A stretch of 64,000 bases of DNA from Adiantum capillus-veneris (GCA_014529385.2 CM043944.1:45950268-46014267), one strand, 5' to 3'. Shown: positions 1 through 10,686, numbered from the stretch's first letter. The notes: generated from the letters alone by a model not told the origin. Translations and numbers: made by a program.

Positions 1-27
1 AAAAAATCATGGGCTTCCCAAAGTTAT

Positions 28-30
<3 letters not shown>

Positions 31-109
<79 letters not shown>
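31..109. repeat. (CT)n microsatellite
   Basis: About 39 uninterrupted CT dinucleotides. It is one of several long CT/GA tracts in the window and lies inside the partial LTR element. Confidence 0.98.
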
Positions 110-112
<3 letters not shown>

Positions 113-862
113 GCGATAGCAGTAGGACCTCAGAATTGGTATCACACCCAAGTTTCATCGCGAAAAAGGCAAGAATTGTGCACTTCTACACGCGCGTATT
201 GATCACAAAAGTGTGCGCATAAAGAGAGAACCATTTCGAGAGCTTCAGAGCTGCGAACAGGGCTGAAAACAGAAAATTCAGCACGCAAATCAAGTGTACA
301 GCGGTATATTCAAGGTCTATGACCGTGGAAAGTCAGCAAATTCACGTTTCTACAGAAGTTCCCATTCATTTGAAGTCGTTTCCGTGCCAATTTAAGCTCA
401 CAAATTGGGGTTTTTGCTGAAATTTCATATGCATTTGGAGGTTTTGCAGAACTTCGATAATTCACCCAAAATTGGCCTTGGCAATGCATTGACAGGCTAT
501 TTCTGATGCAATTTGTGGCACATTGAACCGAGAAATTTGGGGGTTTTGTTTTGTGTTTCGAAGTGAAATTGTTGCAACTTCTTATATTCGAATGAGAAAT
601 TGATGCTGAATTTTCAGGATTGTTTCTAGCATTTATGTATTGACACCGATGTCCTTGTCGAGCTTGCCTTTGCCTTTGTCCTCTAGCAAGCTCATGCATT
701 TGCATTTGGCTTCATGATCCCAAGCCAAACAAATTGATGGCTTCCTTGAGAACTTCTGTCGAGCATAGGCCGCTAACCGGGTACTAGGGAATTTAGTATC
801 CATAGCCAATGGTTGAACAAGGTCCAAGGGGGTTGCATGAGACCGCCATGGGAAAAACTTCT

Positions 863-1450
863 TACCTTTGCCTTTACTGCCAAAAACATTGCTCTTTAGG
901 CCTCTCAAGTCCATGCCTTTCAAAATGCCATTGCAAGTCCAAGACCGCCAGCTCGGTTCATGCCTAGGCATATCAAAATGCAGCTGTAAACTGCAGCTGA
1001 GAGCTTTTTTGTGCCTCAGCGTATTAAAACGTAAGGAGAAAAACTTTCCCTTCGGTGGCTTCCTTTCAAGACGCTCAAGCTTGAGCAAGGAGAGTTGGTC
1101 GTCGCAAGGCCCTACGGTCCAAGACGCTGCCATTAAATGCCCATTCGGATTCCGAATGTTTCAAAATGCTTGCAAGAAAACTGCCCAACAATAGGCCAGG
1201 CCCATCGGCATTTCAAAACGCAGGTCTCGACAATGGCTCCTATATCTGCAATATATCAAAACGCCACCGGAGAAACCGGAAATAGAGATTTAGCTGCTAG
1301 AAAGGAAAAAATGCCGATGTGGTGTCTCTTCTACACCATGCAATTCCATGCACTTGCATTTCAAAACGCTGGTCCTTGCCACATGTACGCCTTGAGGCTT
1401 TCCTCTTGACGCTTCTCGCTAGCTCCTCCTTGCTGGTTCCAAACGCTGCC
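863..1450. repeat. Dispersed CAAAAYGC motif cluster
   Basis: A short motif close to TTTCAAAACGC recurs roughly every 50-80 bases (near 920, 974, 1025, 1160, 1214, 1256, 1360 and 1439), separated by unrelated sequence. It is not a regular tandem repeat. A similar AAAACGCT motif cluster is found at 6740-7270. No function is recognised, and reading frames through it are not credible proteins. Confidence 0.4.
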
Positions 1451-1508
1451 ACTCTTGTTCCTCTTCTGCACAACGCGCTCTCCTCCCCTTGCGATCAACG
1501 AGCCAAGG

Positions 1509-1519
1509 GCTCTGATACC
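1509..1519 (-). other. Primer-binding site (initiator tRNA-Met type)
   Basis: On the minus strand the sequence is GGTATCAGAGC, the standard plant retrotransposon site complementary to the 3' end of initiator tRNA-Met. It directly follows the LTR end. Confidence 0.75.
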
Positions 1520-1520
1520 G

Positions 1521-1745
1521 TGTCAAAGTCAACGATGCGGAAGCGTATAGCAACGGGGAGAATACATGAGAGAGAGAAAGGGAGAGAAAGATATTGTTGA
1601 ACGAACCAACCTTAGCAATGAATTGATACAAATACAATGGGGGCAATGGGTTGTATATATACCCACCTCAATAGATTTCCCTACCCAGACTTTGATAAAT
1701 AAGTGAAATATATACCTAAAAGCCAAAATAATTACTGAGATCACA
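1521..1745 (-). repeat. 5' LTR of the minus-strand element
   Basis: The block is 225 bp, begins TGTGATCTCAG and ends TTTGACA on the minus strand, so it has the canonical TG...CA ends. It contains a TATA-like GTATATATAC and sits next to the primer-binding site. The second LTR is not visible, so the outer end is inferred from the TG. Confidence 0.6.
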
Positions 1746-1779
1746 TTGCGTAGTTCACTTTAGATGCCATAACTTTAAC

Positions 1780-1885
1780 AACACGGAGTGGCGGAGTTCC
1801 ACCCCAAGAGAGCATTGGCCCCAAACTGTGGTGCCCCTTTCTTTATATTGCTTCAACTAAGTACAACACTGGCAGCACAGCTTTG
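1780..1885 (-). repeat. Inverted-repeat copy 1 (partner at 4690-4790)
   Basis: This block reads as the reverse complement of 4690-4790, with scattered mismatches. Shared features include the GAGTGG...TTCCACCCC and GCGCCCCTTT segments. The two copies are 2.9 kb apart in opposite orientation. They are probably remnants of the same LTR family (compare the GGGGTGGAATT segment of the partner), but no element structure joins them. Confidence 0.5.
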
Positions 1886-1999
1886 CATATCCATCCGAAG
1901 CGTGCCAGAGAGTGAGCCCTTAGCACATATTTAAAGGCCTTTGGCCATTCAAAAGTGGTTACATGAAAAGCTTATAAACGCAATTGACCCCCAAAAGCT

Positions 2000-2110
2000 A
2001 GCCCTCATGGGCAGCTAGCGCAATTGGTGAGTCCTGCTTCTTCTTTTGCTTCTGTTAGGGTTAAGGCCCCTCGGCCGGGATTTGCAGGTTGGCTAGGGTT
2101 AGGGCTAGGG
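2000..2110 (+). repeat. Possible tRNA-derived SINE head (weak)
   Basis: TAGCGCAATTGG (2016-2027) fits the RNA polymerase III A-box consensus. GGTTAAGGCCC (2059-2069) is a B-box with two mismatches, 43 bases downstream, which is a tRNA-like spacing. No target duplication or poly-A/T tail could be assigned. The call rests only on the two boxes. Confidence 0.25.
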
Positions 2111-2199
2111 TGCCCAACCCTTTTAAGTCTTCAACGGCTTGACACGTCAGCAATTTGTGACATATGCTCCTACTGCTTGAGTCGCGATCTCTTCCAATT

Positions 2200-3130
2200 G
2201 AGGTTATGAGAATGGAAAGGGTTGTGGAGTACATGATAAAGATGCATCAAAACCCCTTACATGGAATTCCTACAATTGCATGGAAGAAAGCAAAAAAGTT
2301 CAAAAGACCAATAATAGCAAGATCTTGAGCACGAGATAGATGCAAGACATAACCAAGTGGTTTGGGAGGATGCATTTCACTTGCTACATGATGCCTCAAT
2401 AGACTCCCAGGTGAATGAAGCTTTTCTACAACGCCAATGTATTACGGCTTGGGAGAAATCAAATGGGTAGTGCTTCATACATTACACCATCCATATTGCC
2501 CCCAACTACAAAACCATGTTCTTTGCCGAAAGAGGACACAATACTATATATACCTTCATAAGTTCAGAATAGTTTGAACTCACGAATTATAAGAGGGAAT
2601 AAAGCACTCATAAAACTATAAAATCAAGGGACGCAAGAAAAGAAAAGAAAAAACAAAAACAAACAAACTAAATCAATTTATTTGCTACAAAACAAAACTA
2701 GATAAAACAGAATATTATTAACTTAAAAATGTTTTTAGAAAAGGCATGCGTATAATAATACTCACCCTTATATGCTTGAGTCTATCCCCTTGTCAGCGAT
2801 ATGCACTATTGCATCCATTTGGCTTAGCTTTGATGCGAGACAGGGCATTGGGGCAAGGGAGAAAGAAGAGTCAAAGCGACTCTGCACATTATGCTCATTG
2901 CAAGTTCAAGAGTCTGAGTACCACACACTACTAGAGTGCTCACGTTTTGCTCACATCCGAAATTGCCTCCCTCACATTTTCAGCCATGACTAGACCTACA
3001 CAGACACACTTTCCTCTTCCAGCACTCATCACCACAATCCTTGAGCCTGAGAATCACTTATCAACCCTATACATAGTACATCACATGTATCTTTGGTCCC
3101 AAAGGTCATATTTGACCTCTGAGGACGATA

Positions 3131-3136
<6 letters not shown>
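2200..3136. other. Intergenic, no gene seen
   Basis: AT-rich sequence with A-rich runs around 2635-2670. No protein family, RNA gene or clear repeat was recognised. Open frames here are short and lack family signatures. Confidence 0.6.

Positions 3137-3217
<81 letters not shown>
3137..3217. repeat. (TC)n microsatellite
   Basis: About 40 TC dinucleotides without interruption, followed by further CT-rich sequence to about 3240. Confidence 0.98.
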
Positions 3218-3218
<1 letters not shown>

Positions 3219-3697
3219 GCATTGTTCTCTCCTCTCTCTCCCGGCGTATTCCCTTGTCACCACGCCTTCCATTGCATTTTGATAAGGCGGTGTGGGCGAT
3301 TTGGCAGAAAAGCTAGAGAGGGAAACTCTGCAGGAGAGAGAGAGATAGAGAGAGAGACCCAAAACGCTTGCAAACTCTACAATGCACAAGAATGATACAA
3401 CACAGGTTGGGCATACCCCCTCCCTAAATAGAGAATATGCAAGGTTGCCCGACCTCCCCCAAAAAACCCACAACCCCAAAAGTAGGGTAAAACTATTAAA
3501 ATTTGAAAAATCGGCTTGTAGTCGAGAACCAATGGCACTCGGCTTTGAGATAAAATGCCAAAGACATGGAACCACCAAGAGGCACACTATATGACACCGC
3601 CACCACTACATGTAGACAAAACAATGAAACAAGCCAAAAGTAAGAAAACTACCTCACATAGGCTAGGCACAACCACAAAACAGCCCTCACTCCCTAT
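3218..3697. other. Intergenic, no gene seen
   Basis: CT/GA-rich at the left end (short GA tract near 3332-3358). The frames that open in both strands have no recognisable domain. Confidence 0.5.
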
Positions 3698-4272
3698 GAT
3701 CAGCCCTTGGGAGATACTAGGGCATTGCAACCATAGTAGCCATGAAGTTTCTCAACGTTTTGTTTGAAACAAATTTTGAAAGTTTCAAAACGGTTTTGCT
3801 GGATTAAGAAACATCATCTCAAAAGTTTTGTCAACAATTATGAGCGACAAACCATAGATATGCATGTGCAAAGCTCGTTCATGTAATGCCTTGACGCAGA
3901 GATTACTTATAACAGACTATGAGAGAGTCTAAATGTCACAAACTGTCGACGTGCCCAGTCACTAAAGAACAGAACCAACCTTCAGATCAGCCCTTAGGAG
4001 ATACTAGGGCACTGCCACCATAGTAGCCATGAAGTTTCTCAACGTTTTGTTTGAAACAAATTTTGAAAGTTTCAAAACGGTTTTGCTAGATTAAGAAACA
4101 TCTTCTCAAAAGTTTTGTCAACAATTATGAGCGACAAACCATAGATATGTATGTGCAAAGCTCATTCATGTAATGCCTTGACGCAAAGATTACTTATAAC
4201 AGACTATGAGAGTCTAAATGTCACAAACTGCCGACGTGTCCAGTCACTAAAGAACAGAACCAACCTTCAAAT
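3698..4272. repeat. Direct tandem duplication, 287-bp unit
   Basis: The sequence starting GATCAGCCCTT at 3698 restarts at 3985 and is repeated almost base for base to about 4272. Differences are few, including loss of one GA in a GAGAGAG run, so the duplication looks recent. It contains no coding signature. Confidence 0.9.
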
Positions 4273-4689
4273 CACGGCTGAGGGGCCTAAACCCTAAGAA
4301 GAACAAGCAACAGCAGAAAAAGAATTCCTACCAACTTATGGGGACCCCGTCCGATGGGGCCCAAGTGACATAAAGACATTAGAATAAAGCAAGACCCACA
4401 CACACACACGCGGACTGATGACGTGGCAACTGTACAAACAGCCTTGAAATTCCGCTGACAGTGCTGACGTGGCAGATTTCCGCAAAACGCATTGACAGTG
4501 CTGACGTGGTAGTTGTACGGATTTCCGCAAAACGCGCTGGCACATTTTGGCGCTAGTACTTTTTGGACCACTTGCTTTTGAGTTTGAAGCTTTTCACTGT
4601 AACTTCTTTTTAAGCCAGGGGCCATTAAATATGAGGTTAGAGCTCATTTACTGTCATGCTTCCTCGAGAAGGTGCAGAGTCTGGAGTAC
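4273..4689. other. Intergenic, no gene seen
   Basis: Contains a short repeated phrase GCTGACGTGGCAG/TAG (near 4462 and 4500) that accompanies CGCAAAACGC. No gene was recognised. Confidence 0.5.
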
Positions 4690-4790
4690 CGGCTTGTACT
4701 GTGTTGATGCAATATGAAGAAATACAAAAGGGGCGCCAAGGCTTGGGGTCAATACTCTCTGGGGTGGAATTCTACCACTCTGTGTCGCGT
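4690..4790 (+). repeat. Inverted-repeat copy 2 (partner at 1780-1885)
   Basis: Reverse-complement partner of 1780-1885. It is followed by CT-rich sequence and by GGTACCCGTC near 4870, which could be a degenerate LTR end plus primer site. The element structure is not clear enough to name. Confidence 0.5.
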
Positions 4791-4923
4791 GTTCTCTCTC
4801 TCTTTGAGTTTTAGTTGTTGTTGAAGTGTTGAAAGTCTCTTCAGTCTATTCTTTTCTATTGGCACGTGGTACCCGTCTTGTGACAGAGTATCTAAGCATC
4901 AGGCGTGTGCTTTTCTAAAAGCA

Positions 4924-5047
4924 TACCGGTCCTACAAAAGAGCAGACAGAGCAAACCAGAGACTACTGGAATTTTATTTGAAGAATATCGGTCCTACAAA
5001 AGAGCAGACAGAGCAAACCAGAGACTACTGGAATTATATTTGAAGTA
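4924..5047. repeat. Tandem duplication, 62-bp unit (2 copies)
   Basis: A unit containing GGTCCTACAAAAGAGCAGAC occurs at 4928 and again at 4990, with only a few substitutions at the unit ends. Confidence 0.9.
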
Positions 5048-5049
5048 TC

Positions 5050-5825
5050 TTCGGGCCCCGACCCCGGACTTATTAGCCACTCCCACCCTTCATACATCGC
5101 CCCATCGGGCCCGCTCCCGTCTTCATTGTTCATGTCTTACAGGACATAAGCCAAAAAGATCACTTGCAAGAGAAGAATCCAAGATTTATTTGGAGTCACT
5201 ATTTTTCTCAAAAGCAGTGCCATGCAGATGTTGGTGTCTATCGCTACCGAGCTGCACACTCCAAGGACTTTGCAAGCTTTTCAAAAAAAATTTGTCCGAA
5301 GTTATATGGTTTCTAACATCTTCCTTCGGAGTGAAACTTCTAGTAGAGTGGGGTATCCTAAAATGCTTGCCATGGAAACCATAGCAGATTTTAACTTGAA
5401 ATTTCTCGACATCTCTCAGTAGGTGTCTCTTTTCGAGATAAAACCCTTGTAGGTCCAATGTGATTGTTATGTCTTGGGACTACCATCGCCGCCAAAGGAA
5501 CACTACATGTACAAGAGCTTATGGACCATGGTGCGGTCAACTACAACCTTATGGAAGGAACCTAACCCTAATTTTTGGTGTAGGTTTTAGGATGGAAAGC
5601 CGGTCAACTTTTCGACCTCGACTGATGTCGAGATTGCTTTGCAAGTTTGAAATTTATCTGAACTTGTTTGGAATTTGTTTGAAATGGATAGTATCTATTT
5701 TGAACCTGTTTTGGTGCAGATTTGAAATGTTTGACTTTGGTTTTAATATTGGTTTCATTGATTGGTGATTTTACTCACGAGTGGAGAAGTGAGAAATACT
5801 GTTTTGGTATTGTTTGAACCTCGAA
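5050..5825. other. Intergenic, no gene seen
   Basis: Open frames exist on both strands, but none shows a family motif. A run of TTTGAAAT-type phrases at 5645-5730 gives a degenerate low-complexity stretch. Confidence 0.5.
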
Positions 5826-6035
5826 ACAACGCAGGCCGATGCCTAGGGAGCGTTTAGTTGTATGCTTGAAAACGTCGAAACGATGCAGGCCGATGTCTGG
5901 GGAGCGTTCCGTTGTATGCTTGAAAACCTCTGAACGACGCAGGCCGATGTCTGGGAAGCGTTTGGTTGTATACTTGAACCTCCAAGCGACGCAGATTGCG
6001 ATCAATCATCAAGGGAGCGTTTGGTTGTACAGTCT
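5826..6035. repeat. Minisatellite, about 54-57 bp unit, 3-4 copies
   Basis: Each unit reads roughly ACGCAGGCCGATGTCTGGGG followed by AGCGTTTGGTTGTATGCTTG. Three units are clear; a fourth, degenerate and lacking the GGCCGATG part, ends near 6032. The protein-like repeat visible when it is translated is a by-product of this periodicity. Confidence 0.85.
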
Positions 6036-6739
6036 CATGGCCCAGACCTTTTTAGGTTATTTGCGGAGGGAGTGACGAGGTAGTCGTTGAGTAGCTTCAT
6101 ACCGCAGACCATTTGTCTCGGGGGAGTGCTCAGCAGCGCTGTTTGTTGTGTCTATAACATGCAAATGTGAGCATTTGTGTTGCATTGTGATGTACCAACC
6201 ACTAAATATTCCTAATTGGATGAGATTGCCTAAGTATGTAATTTTAGTGTATCAAGACACCTGTGGAAGTTCAGTGCGGTATAGTGTGATGGCTAATTTT
6301 ACTACACCGGAATATCAAGAGTTTTGATATGGACGAAAGGAGGAGCCAACTCCTTGATTAAAAGAGCCGAAAGGAGAAGCCAACTCCTTAACAAAAAGAG
6401 CAAACTGATTGTGTTAGGTACAGCAGAATGAATGTTTGAACTTTGCTCAAGATGAGTGCTCCGAACTGTGCTCAAGGTTCCTTTTACTTACGGAAGGGAG
6501 AGCCTTCCGTTCCTTTAGTGAGAGAGTGCAATGAACACAAACAAAGCGAATGGACACAATGAATGGAAGTGCATGAGACTGAGATAGAGAAGAGAATACC
6601 ACACCAGAGACGTCGTAAAACCCTCCTCCGAAGGCCCCACTCTCTATGGCGAGAGCGGTCTACTTATGATTGCACAAATCTCTACAATGCTTGGACTTGC
6701 CGATGATGTCATCAATGATGAGGACGACGATGAGACGGG
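6036..6739. other. Intergenic, no gene seen
   Basis: Contains a repeated phrase AAGGAG(A/G)AGCCAACTCCTT (near 6337 and 6370) and a small hairpin ACGGAAGG/CCTTCCGT near 6490-6512. No coding or RNA gene was recognised. Confidence 0.5.
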
Positions 6740-7270
6740 CTCAAATCTAAAAACGCTAAGGGCTGAAATCTGCAAATCTTTATCTGCTGAATTCTGACTC
6801 TGTGTCGGTGACGATGTCGATGGCGACGATGCGACGACGACGCGCTGAAAACGCAGATGCTGAAATCTGCGTTTTTCCGGGCTGAACTGTAAACCTTGCG
6901 GAAACTGACCGTGCGACGAGGAACTGCTGCGGGAAGGTGAGATCTGCGAGGTTCGGGACTTGATCTGCGGTGTCTAAGGGCTGAAAACTGAAAACGCTGA
7001 TGCTTCTTGGTATTCCGTCGCGGTGAATCTGCAAAACGTCGGGGCTGATCTGCAAATCAACAACGCTATGGCTGAAATTCTGTTGTTGTCGTCGATTGCT
7101 CTGCAAAATGCAAAACGCTAGGTTGATCTACTGTTCTATTGCAAAAACGTTGAGGCTCTTGCTGTCTTGCGGTAGCTGAGGCTGATCTGCTGAGCAAAAA
7201 TGCCAGGCTAGTCTTGATGGAAAAAATGCTAGGTCCTGCAATCTGCAAAACACTAGGCCTTCTGATGGGT
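6740..7270. repeat. Degenerate short-motif repeat region
   Basis: Variants of CTGAAATCTGCAAA and AAAACGCTAGGCTGATCTGC recur throughout at irregular spacing. On the minus strand this gives long but compositionally odd open frames with no domain. The AAAACGCT core is shared with the cluster at 863-1450, which suggests both come from the leader or internal region of related non-autonomous LTR elements. Confidence 0.45.
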
Positions 7271-7954
7271 TCTACTGAGAAGTTGCCTGTTGAGCAAGGT
7301 GATCCTGCTGCCTCTTCTGCCAATTAGTGCTAGTCTAGGTTTGCTTATATACAAACTTACTCAATTTGCCCTACCTACTTTCCAACAAAAGTCACTTAAA
7401 AATAATAAGTGAAAAATGTCAAAAATAGGAAAAATAGGTCTATGCACTGTAAAAATGCTCTTGATGGGATCTGATGGGAATCTGATGGTCATGTTGTGTG
7501 CAACCAAAGGATATGCATCTACACTAAGTGACTGGGCATGCACGGTCTGCGAACAGACTCACAAAAGTTACAGAACACTTCTATTCATCATAGACAGGCA
7601 AACTCTCTTATTGAATGAGTATTATGTCGTAAAAGTGAACACACTTTGATCTCTTAACGTTTTGATATTGATAAAGCTACTAGCTGAGCACCCATGTTGA
7701 TATAGAGTTATGATTGACACCTGTACTTCAAATTAGGACTATCATTTAACACCAACGCATGAGCTGTTAGCATGAATTGCCATGTATGAAAACCTTCCAG
7801 AAAGACGTATAATCCCACACACACAACAAGGTTCTCAGATGTATACATGTCACCCTACCCCCTGTCATTCAACAAGGTAAATGTGTTTCTCTCAAATTCA
7901 CCACAATGCACGACAACGTTCTGAAAGACTCATGGAAAAGAGAAACCATTGCAA
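7271..7954. other. Intergenic or intronic sequence downstream of the STELLO exon
   Basis: If the exon at 7961-9729 is spliced as proposed, this stretch is its first intron. No sequence matching the expected C-terminal third of a STELLO protein was found here or further left. Confidence 0.5.
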
Positions 7955-7962
7955 GCTCACAT
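7953..7962 (-). other. Predicted splice donor ending the STELLO exon
   Basis: On the minus strand the sequence is ACAT|GTGAGC. Protein similarity to STELLO continues right up to this point and is lost after it, and the frame meets TGA two bases into the intron. This is inferred from consensus and homology, with no transcript support. Confidence 0.7.
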
Positions 7963-9729
7963 GTATGTTTGTGAATCCTCAGGTGCAAGAACCCCAAATT
8001 TTGAATCCTTCTTGCTTGAAAGTAGAACCACTGTTTTAAAAATCCGACCATAGAGCATTCTCCATCCAATTGCTGTGTGGTTGACAGGCCAAGAGCATTC
8101 CAGAATCAAAACAATGTTTCCAAAGAATTTGTTCCATTTGAGCAGATTTCCTAACTCAAACGCAACAGTTTCAGATTCTTTGACGCCAAGATGTATCGAG
8201 GGAAGTGCAAGAGGCACAAACTCCATGTGATCTAGCTGACTTGAGAGAGGCTTCCCCCCCTCAGCCTCAAGAGCCAATAAACTTGGTTGTAAGTAGCCCA
8301 CAGAAACAAGATCTTGAAGCCAATCTGCAGTGAAAGTGACATCCTGAGCTGCCCAAAATCCTGCTGTAGCCAATGAGTGACTCAAGTCTAGAACCTTCTT
8401 AAAAAAAGTTCCCTTTCTGGACGTCCATGCAACAAGAAACTCTGCCAGCCGTTCAACGCTTTCGGGCAAATCCTTCTCATCTTCAAAATTATGGGGCTTG
8501 CTTGTGTCCACCCTATATATTGAAGGTGGATACACAGCATAATAACCACCAATCTCCCACAAGAGCCTCTGAGCCCAATATCCCCTAAGAATGTCCGAAA
8601 CTTGAGGGTGAACTGATACAGGAAGCATGAGTGCCCAAAATGCTGAGGAGTGAAACAAGGTGTTGAGACTGTTCATTGGAGCCATTGTTCCCTGCGGAAG
8701 TGCCACAGGAAGCGCATGTGAGTCAAACTTGATATCAAAAAGTTCTGCCTCTGCTTTGCGCGAGTGATAAAAGACAGAATCAACATCTGGAAATCCATTG
8801 GCTAGACCCTGCTGGATGTACTGTTTGCCACTTGGAACACGGCCATAAACAATCTCTGCATTGATGTTGCTTACTGACTCCAAAGGTAAGCCGCGAGGCC
8901 ACACTGATCTTTGCCCAAAATGTATGTAAGGATTTACAGTTGTTCTGTTCTGTAAACACAAGTATTGCAAAAGCGATTCCCTTTTGCTTTTTGAGCTTGA
9001 TAAAGCTATATCAAAAACAGTGCTGAGAGAACCGCCAAGGATAGATGCATTTTCATCCACATCATATATCATCTTCGCACCATGCTGAATGGCAAACAAA
9101 TATCCGACATTCTTTCTAACATATGAGCTATAAGGGAGGTGAGCCAGTATGCGGAAGCGAAGGGCCGCCTGCTGCTCTACAGACAAATATATGGCTCCTC
9201 TCACTTCCCAGTTACTGGGTGTATTGCTATCCCCTATTGCAAGCACTTGCCAGCCTGGCATTTTAACCATGGCCCGGATTTGGTCTGTAGGTGGGCCCGA
9301 GACTGCAACAATAATCCATCTGTCCGCCTTGAAGACGCGATATTTGCTCTTATCTTTGACAATGGCGACCTTCTTGAAATCTACATTGGGGTAAGGGTTT
9401 GCATGGTCGCTCTTGGAGGGTGGTTGGGCACAGAGAAGGGCAGAGGAATCACCTTTGTTCTTTACTACAATGAGAATGACTACACTGAGGAGTACAAGCC
9501 CCAAGATGACCAGCTTTGAGAGGTTTTCTGAGAGGTATTCGAAGAGGGTACCTTTTCGGCCCAAGCGGCCAGGGTCCTTCAGGAGGAGCTGTGATCTGTA
9601 GTAGTCTGATCTGAAGTCGATTTTGACAGGATGCTGCTGATCATCATTGGTGGGTTTGACCCCATTGCTGTTGGTCTCTGCCCCGCCTGCCCATTTGCGG
9701 GGTTTTGTTCTATCTTGCTGGACCAACAT
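7961..9729 (-). CDS. STL: STELLO-type Golgi protein (DUF288), first coding exon
   Basis: This encodes the first about 590 residues of a STELLO homologue. In Arabidopsis these proteins sit in the Golgi, interact with cellulose synthases and promote assembly and trafficking of the cellulose synthase complex. The ATG at 9729 fits the family's MLVQ start. Residues 1-70 are a basic cytosolic tail, and 72-90 are one membrane-spanning helix (type II topology). The conserved domain starts near 115, with family blocks GWQVLAIGDS, VGYLFAIQHGAKMIYDVDE, NPYIHFGQRSVWPRGLPLE, DVDSVFY, ALPQGTMAPMNSLNTLFHSS, RGYWAQRLLWEIGGY and ILGR-like YGRIFKTVVLLSS. The frame is open with no lesion. It stops (TGA 7957-7959) just inside a consensus GTGAGC donor, so the CDS is taken to 7961. 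Arabidopsis STELLO proteins have about 770 residues, so about 180 C-terminal residues are missing. They must lie in exons beyond the window, or the gene is truncated. Confidence 0.9.
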
Positions 9730-10362
9730 TGCCTTTCAGTAGAGAAAGGAAGACCCTGTTGGTTGAAAACGAGAGATCCCAGCCAAATTAATGCGTTCAG
9801 CTCGCTCGCCACAAAAACGTAGCAACAAGTGAACTACTGTTGAGCGACGCACCCATCTCTACCCAGCTCAAAGCAAGAAAAGAGAGAGATGGGTGCTGTA
9901 GCTAGACATAATCTGAGACGTGAGCCCCGCTTGAAGGCAAAAAATTGTCGGTGATCTATCGCCCTTGTCCATCAACTGCTTTTCAAGTCTTCTACATCAA
10001 TGCCGTGCCATGAATGAAAATGACCATAAGAAAAATCCCCCAAAATGTAGATGCACCCCATACACACGTCTATGGACCGAGGGTTCTTGAAAACACTGGG
10101 AGCTTTGCCAAGGGTTTATGAATAATCTAATCCCACGTTACAAATGCACCTGAGACAATTTGCAAGAATTAGTATTCATAAATTTTGCCAAATTTGTGCC
10201 ACTGCTGCCATCTCACGGAGGATGTACTAGTATTCATAAATTTTACTTTTGTATGGCTGCACAATTTTTGAAAATGACATTAATGAGAATCTCTTCCTTT
10301 CTCTCTCTACCGGGAGTCGTAGGTGACTCTCTCCAGTCTAACAAGTGGTTGCATGGGGAGTC

Positions 10363-10364
<2 letters not shown>
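9730..10364. other. Upstream region of the STELLO gene
   Basis: Expected to contain the promoter and 5' UTR of the minus-strand STELLO gene. No convincing TATA box or upstream ATG reading frame was seen: the long frame overlapping the start codon would have to begin at GTG. A phrase TAGTATTCATAAATTTT occurs twice near 10170 and 10228. Confidence 0.45.
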
Positions 10365-10425
<61 letters not shown>

Positions 10426-10456
10426 GATAGTTTCTTACGACGTTAAAAATTATCTC

Positions 10457-10490
<34 letters not shown>

Positions 10491-10508
10491 GAGAGGAGAC
10501 ATAGGTGG

Positions 10509-10559
<51 letters not shown>

Positions 10560-10597
10560 GGAGGGCATGAAGGGGGGGGGGGGGGGGGGGGGGGGGG
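10365..10597. repeat. Compound microsatellite cluster: (CT)n, (GT)n, (CT)n, G26
   Basis: (CT)n at 10365-10416 passes into GTGTGTGTG. (GT)n follows at 10460-10488, then (CT)n at 10511-10557 and an uninterrupted run of about 26 G at 10572-10597. Lengths of such tracts are unreliable in assemblies. Translations of the region (SLSLSL, CVCVCV, GGGG) are artefacts. Confidence 0.95.
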
Positions 10598-10605
10598 ACA
10601 TAGGT

Positions 10606-10686
10606 GGGGTGTTATTTTTCACCATATGCAAAGGGAAGGCCTTTCTCTAGATGCAAGCACCTACTCCGTCACCTTGAAGACATGGT
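10606..10686 (+). pseudogene. PPR repeat fragment
   Basis: Translation gives VIFHHMQREGLSLDASTYSV then TLKTW. This matches the second half of a plant PPR motif (the xFxxMQREGLxPDAxTY pattern). It is flanked by microsatellites, has no start codon or continuation, and is an isolated relic. It belongs with the larger PPR relic cluster at 12740-14545. Confidence 0.6.

Larger units (their letters stand above)
1..1745 (-). mobile_element. 5' end of a minus-strand LTR retrotransposon, cut by the window edge
   Basis: On the minus strand an LTR-like block (1521-1745) is followed by one base and then a primer-binding site. The body of the element therefore runs leftwards and leaves the window at position 1. 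The 1.5 kb of internal sequence holds no recognisable gag or pol domain. It contains a (CT)n tract and a short motif repeated many times, so it is either a long untranslated leader or a non-autonomous element. The second LTR is not in the window. Confidence 0.55.

Noticed and set aside
2059-2112. Telomere-like GGTTAGGG/GCTAGGG phrases
   Set aside because: Only a few imperfect copies, no array; the plant telomere repeat is TTTAGGG.
7957-9729. STELLO frame taken as a complete 590-residue protein
   Set aside because: The stop lies just after a consensus splice donor, and the family has about 180 more residues.
9579-9812. Upstream open frame overlapping the STELLO start
   Set aside because: It would have to start at GTG. 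There is no upstream ATG in the nearby leader, so it is unlikely to be a regulatory uORF.
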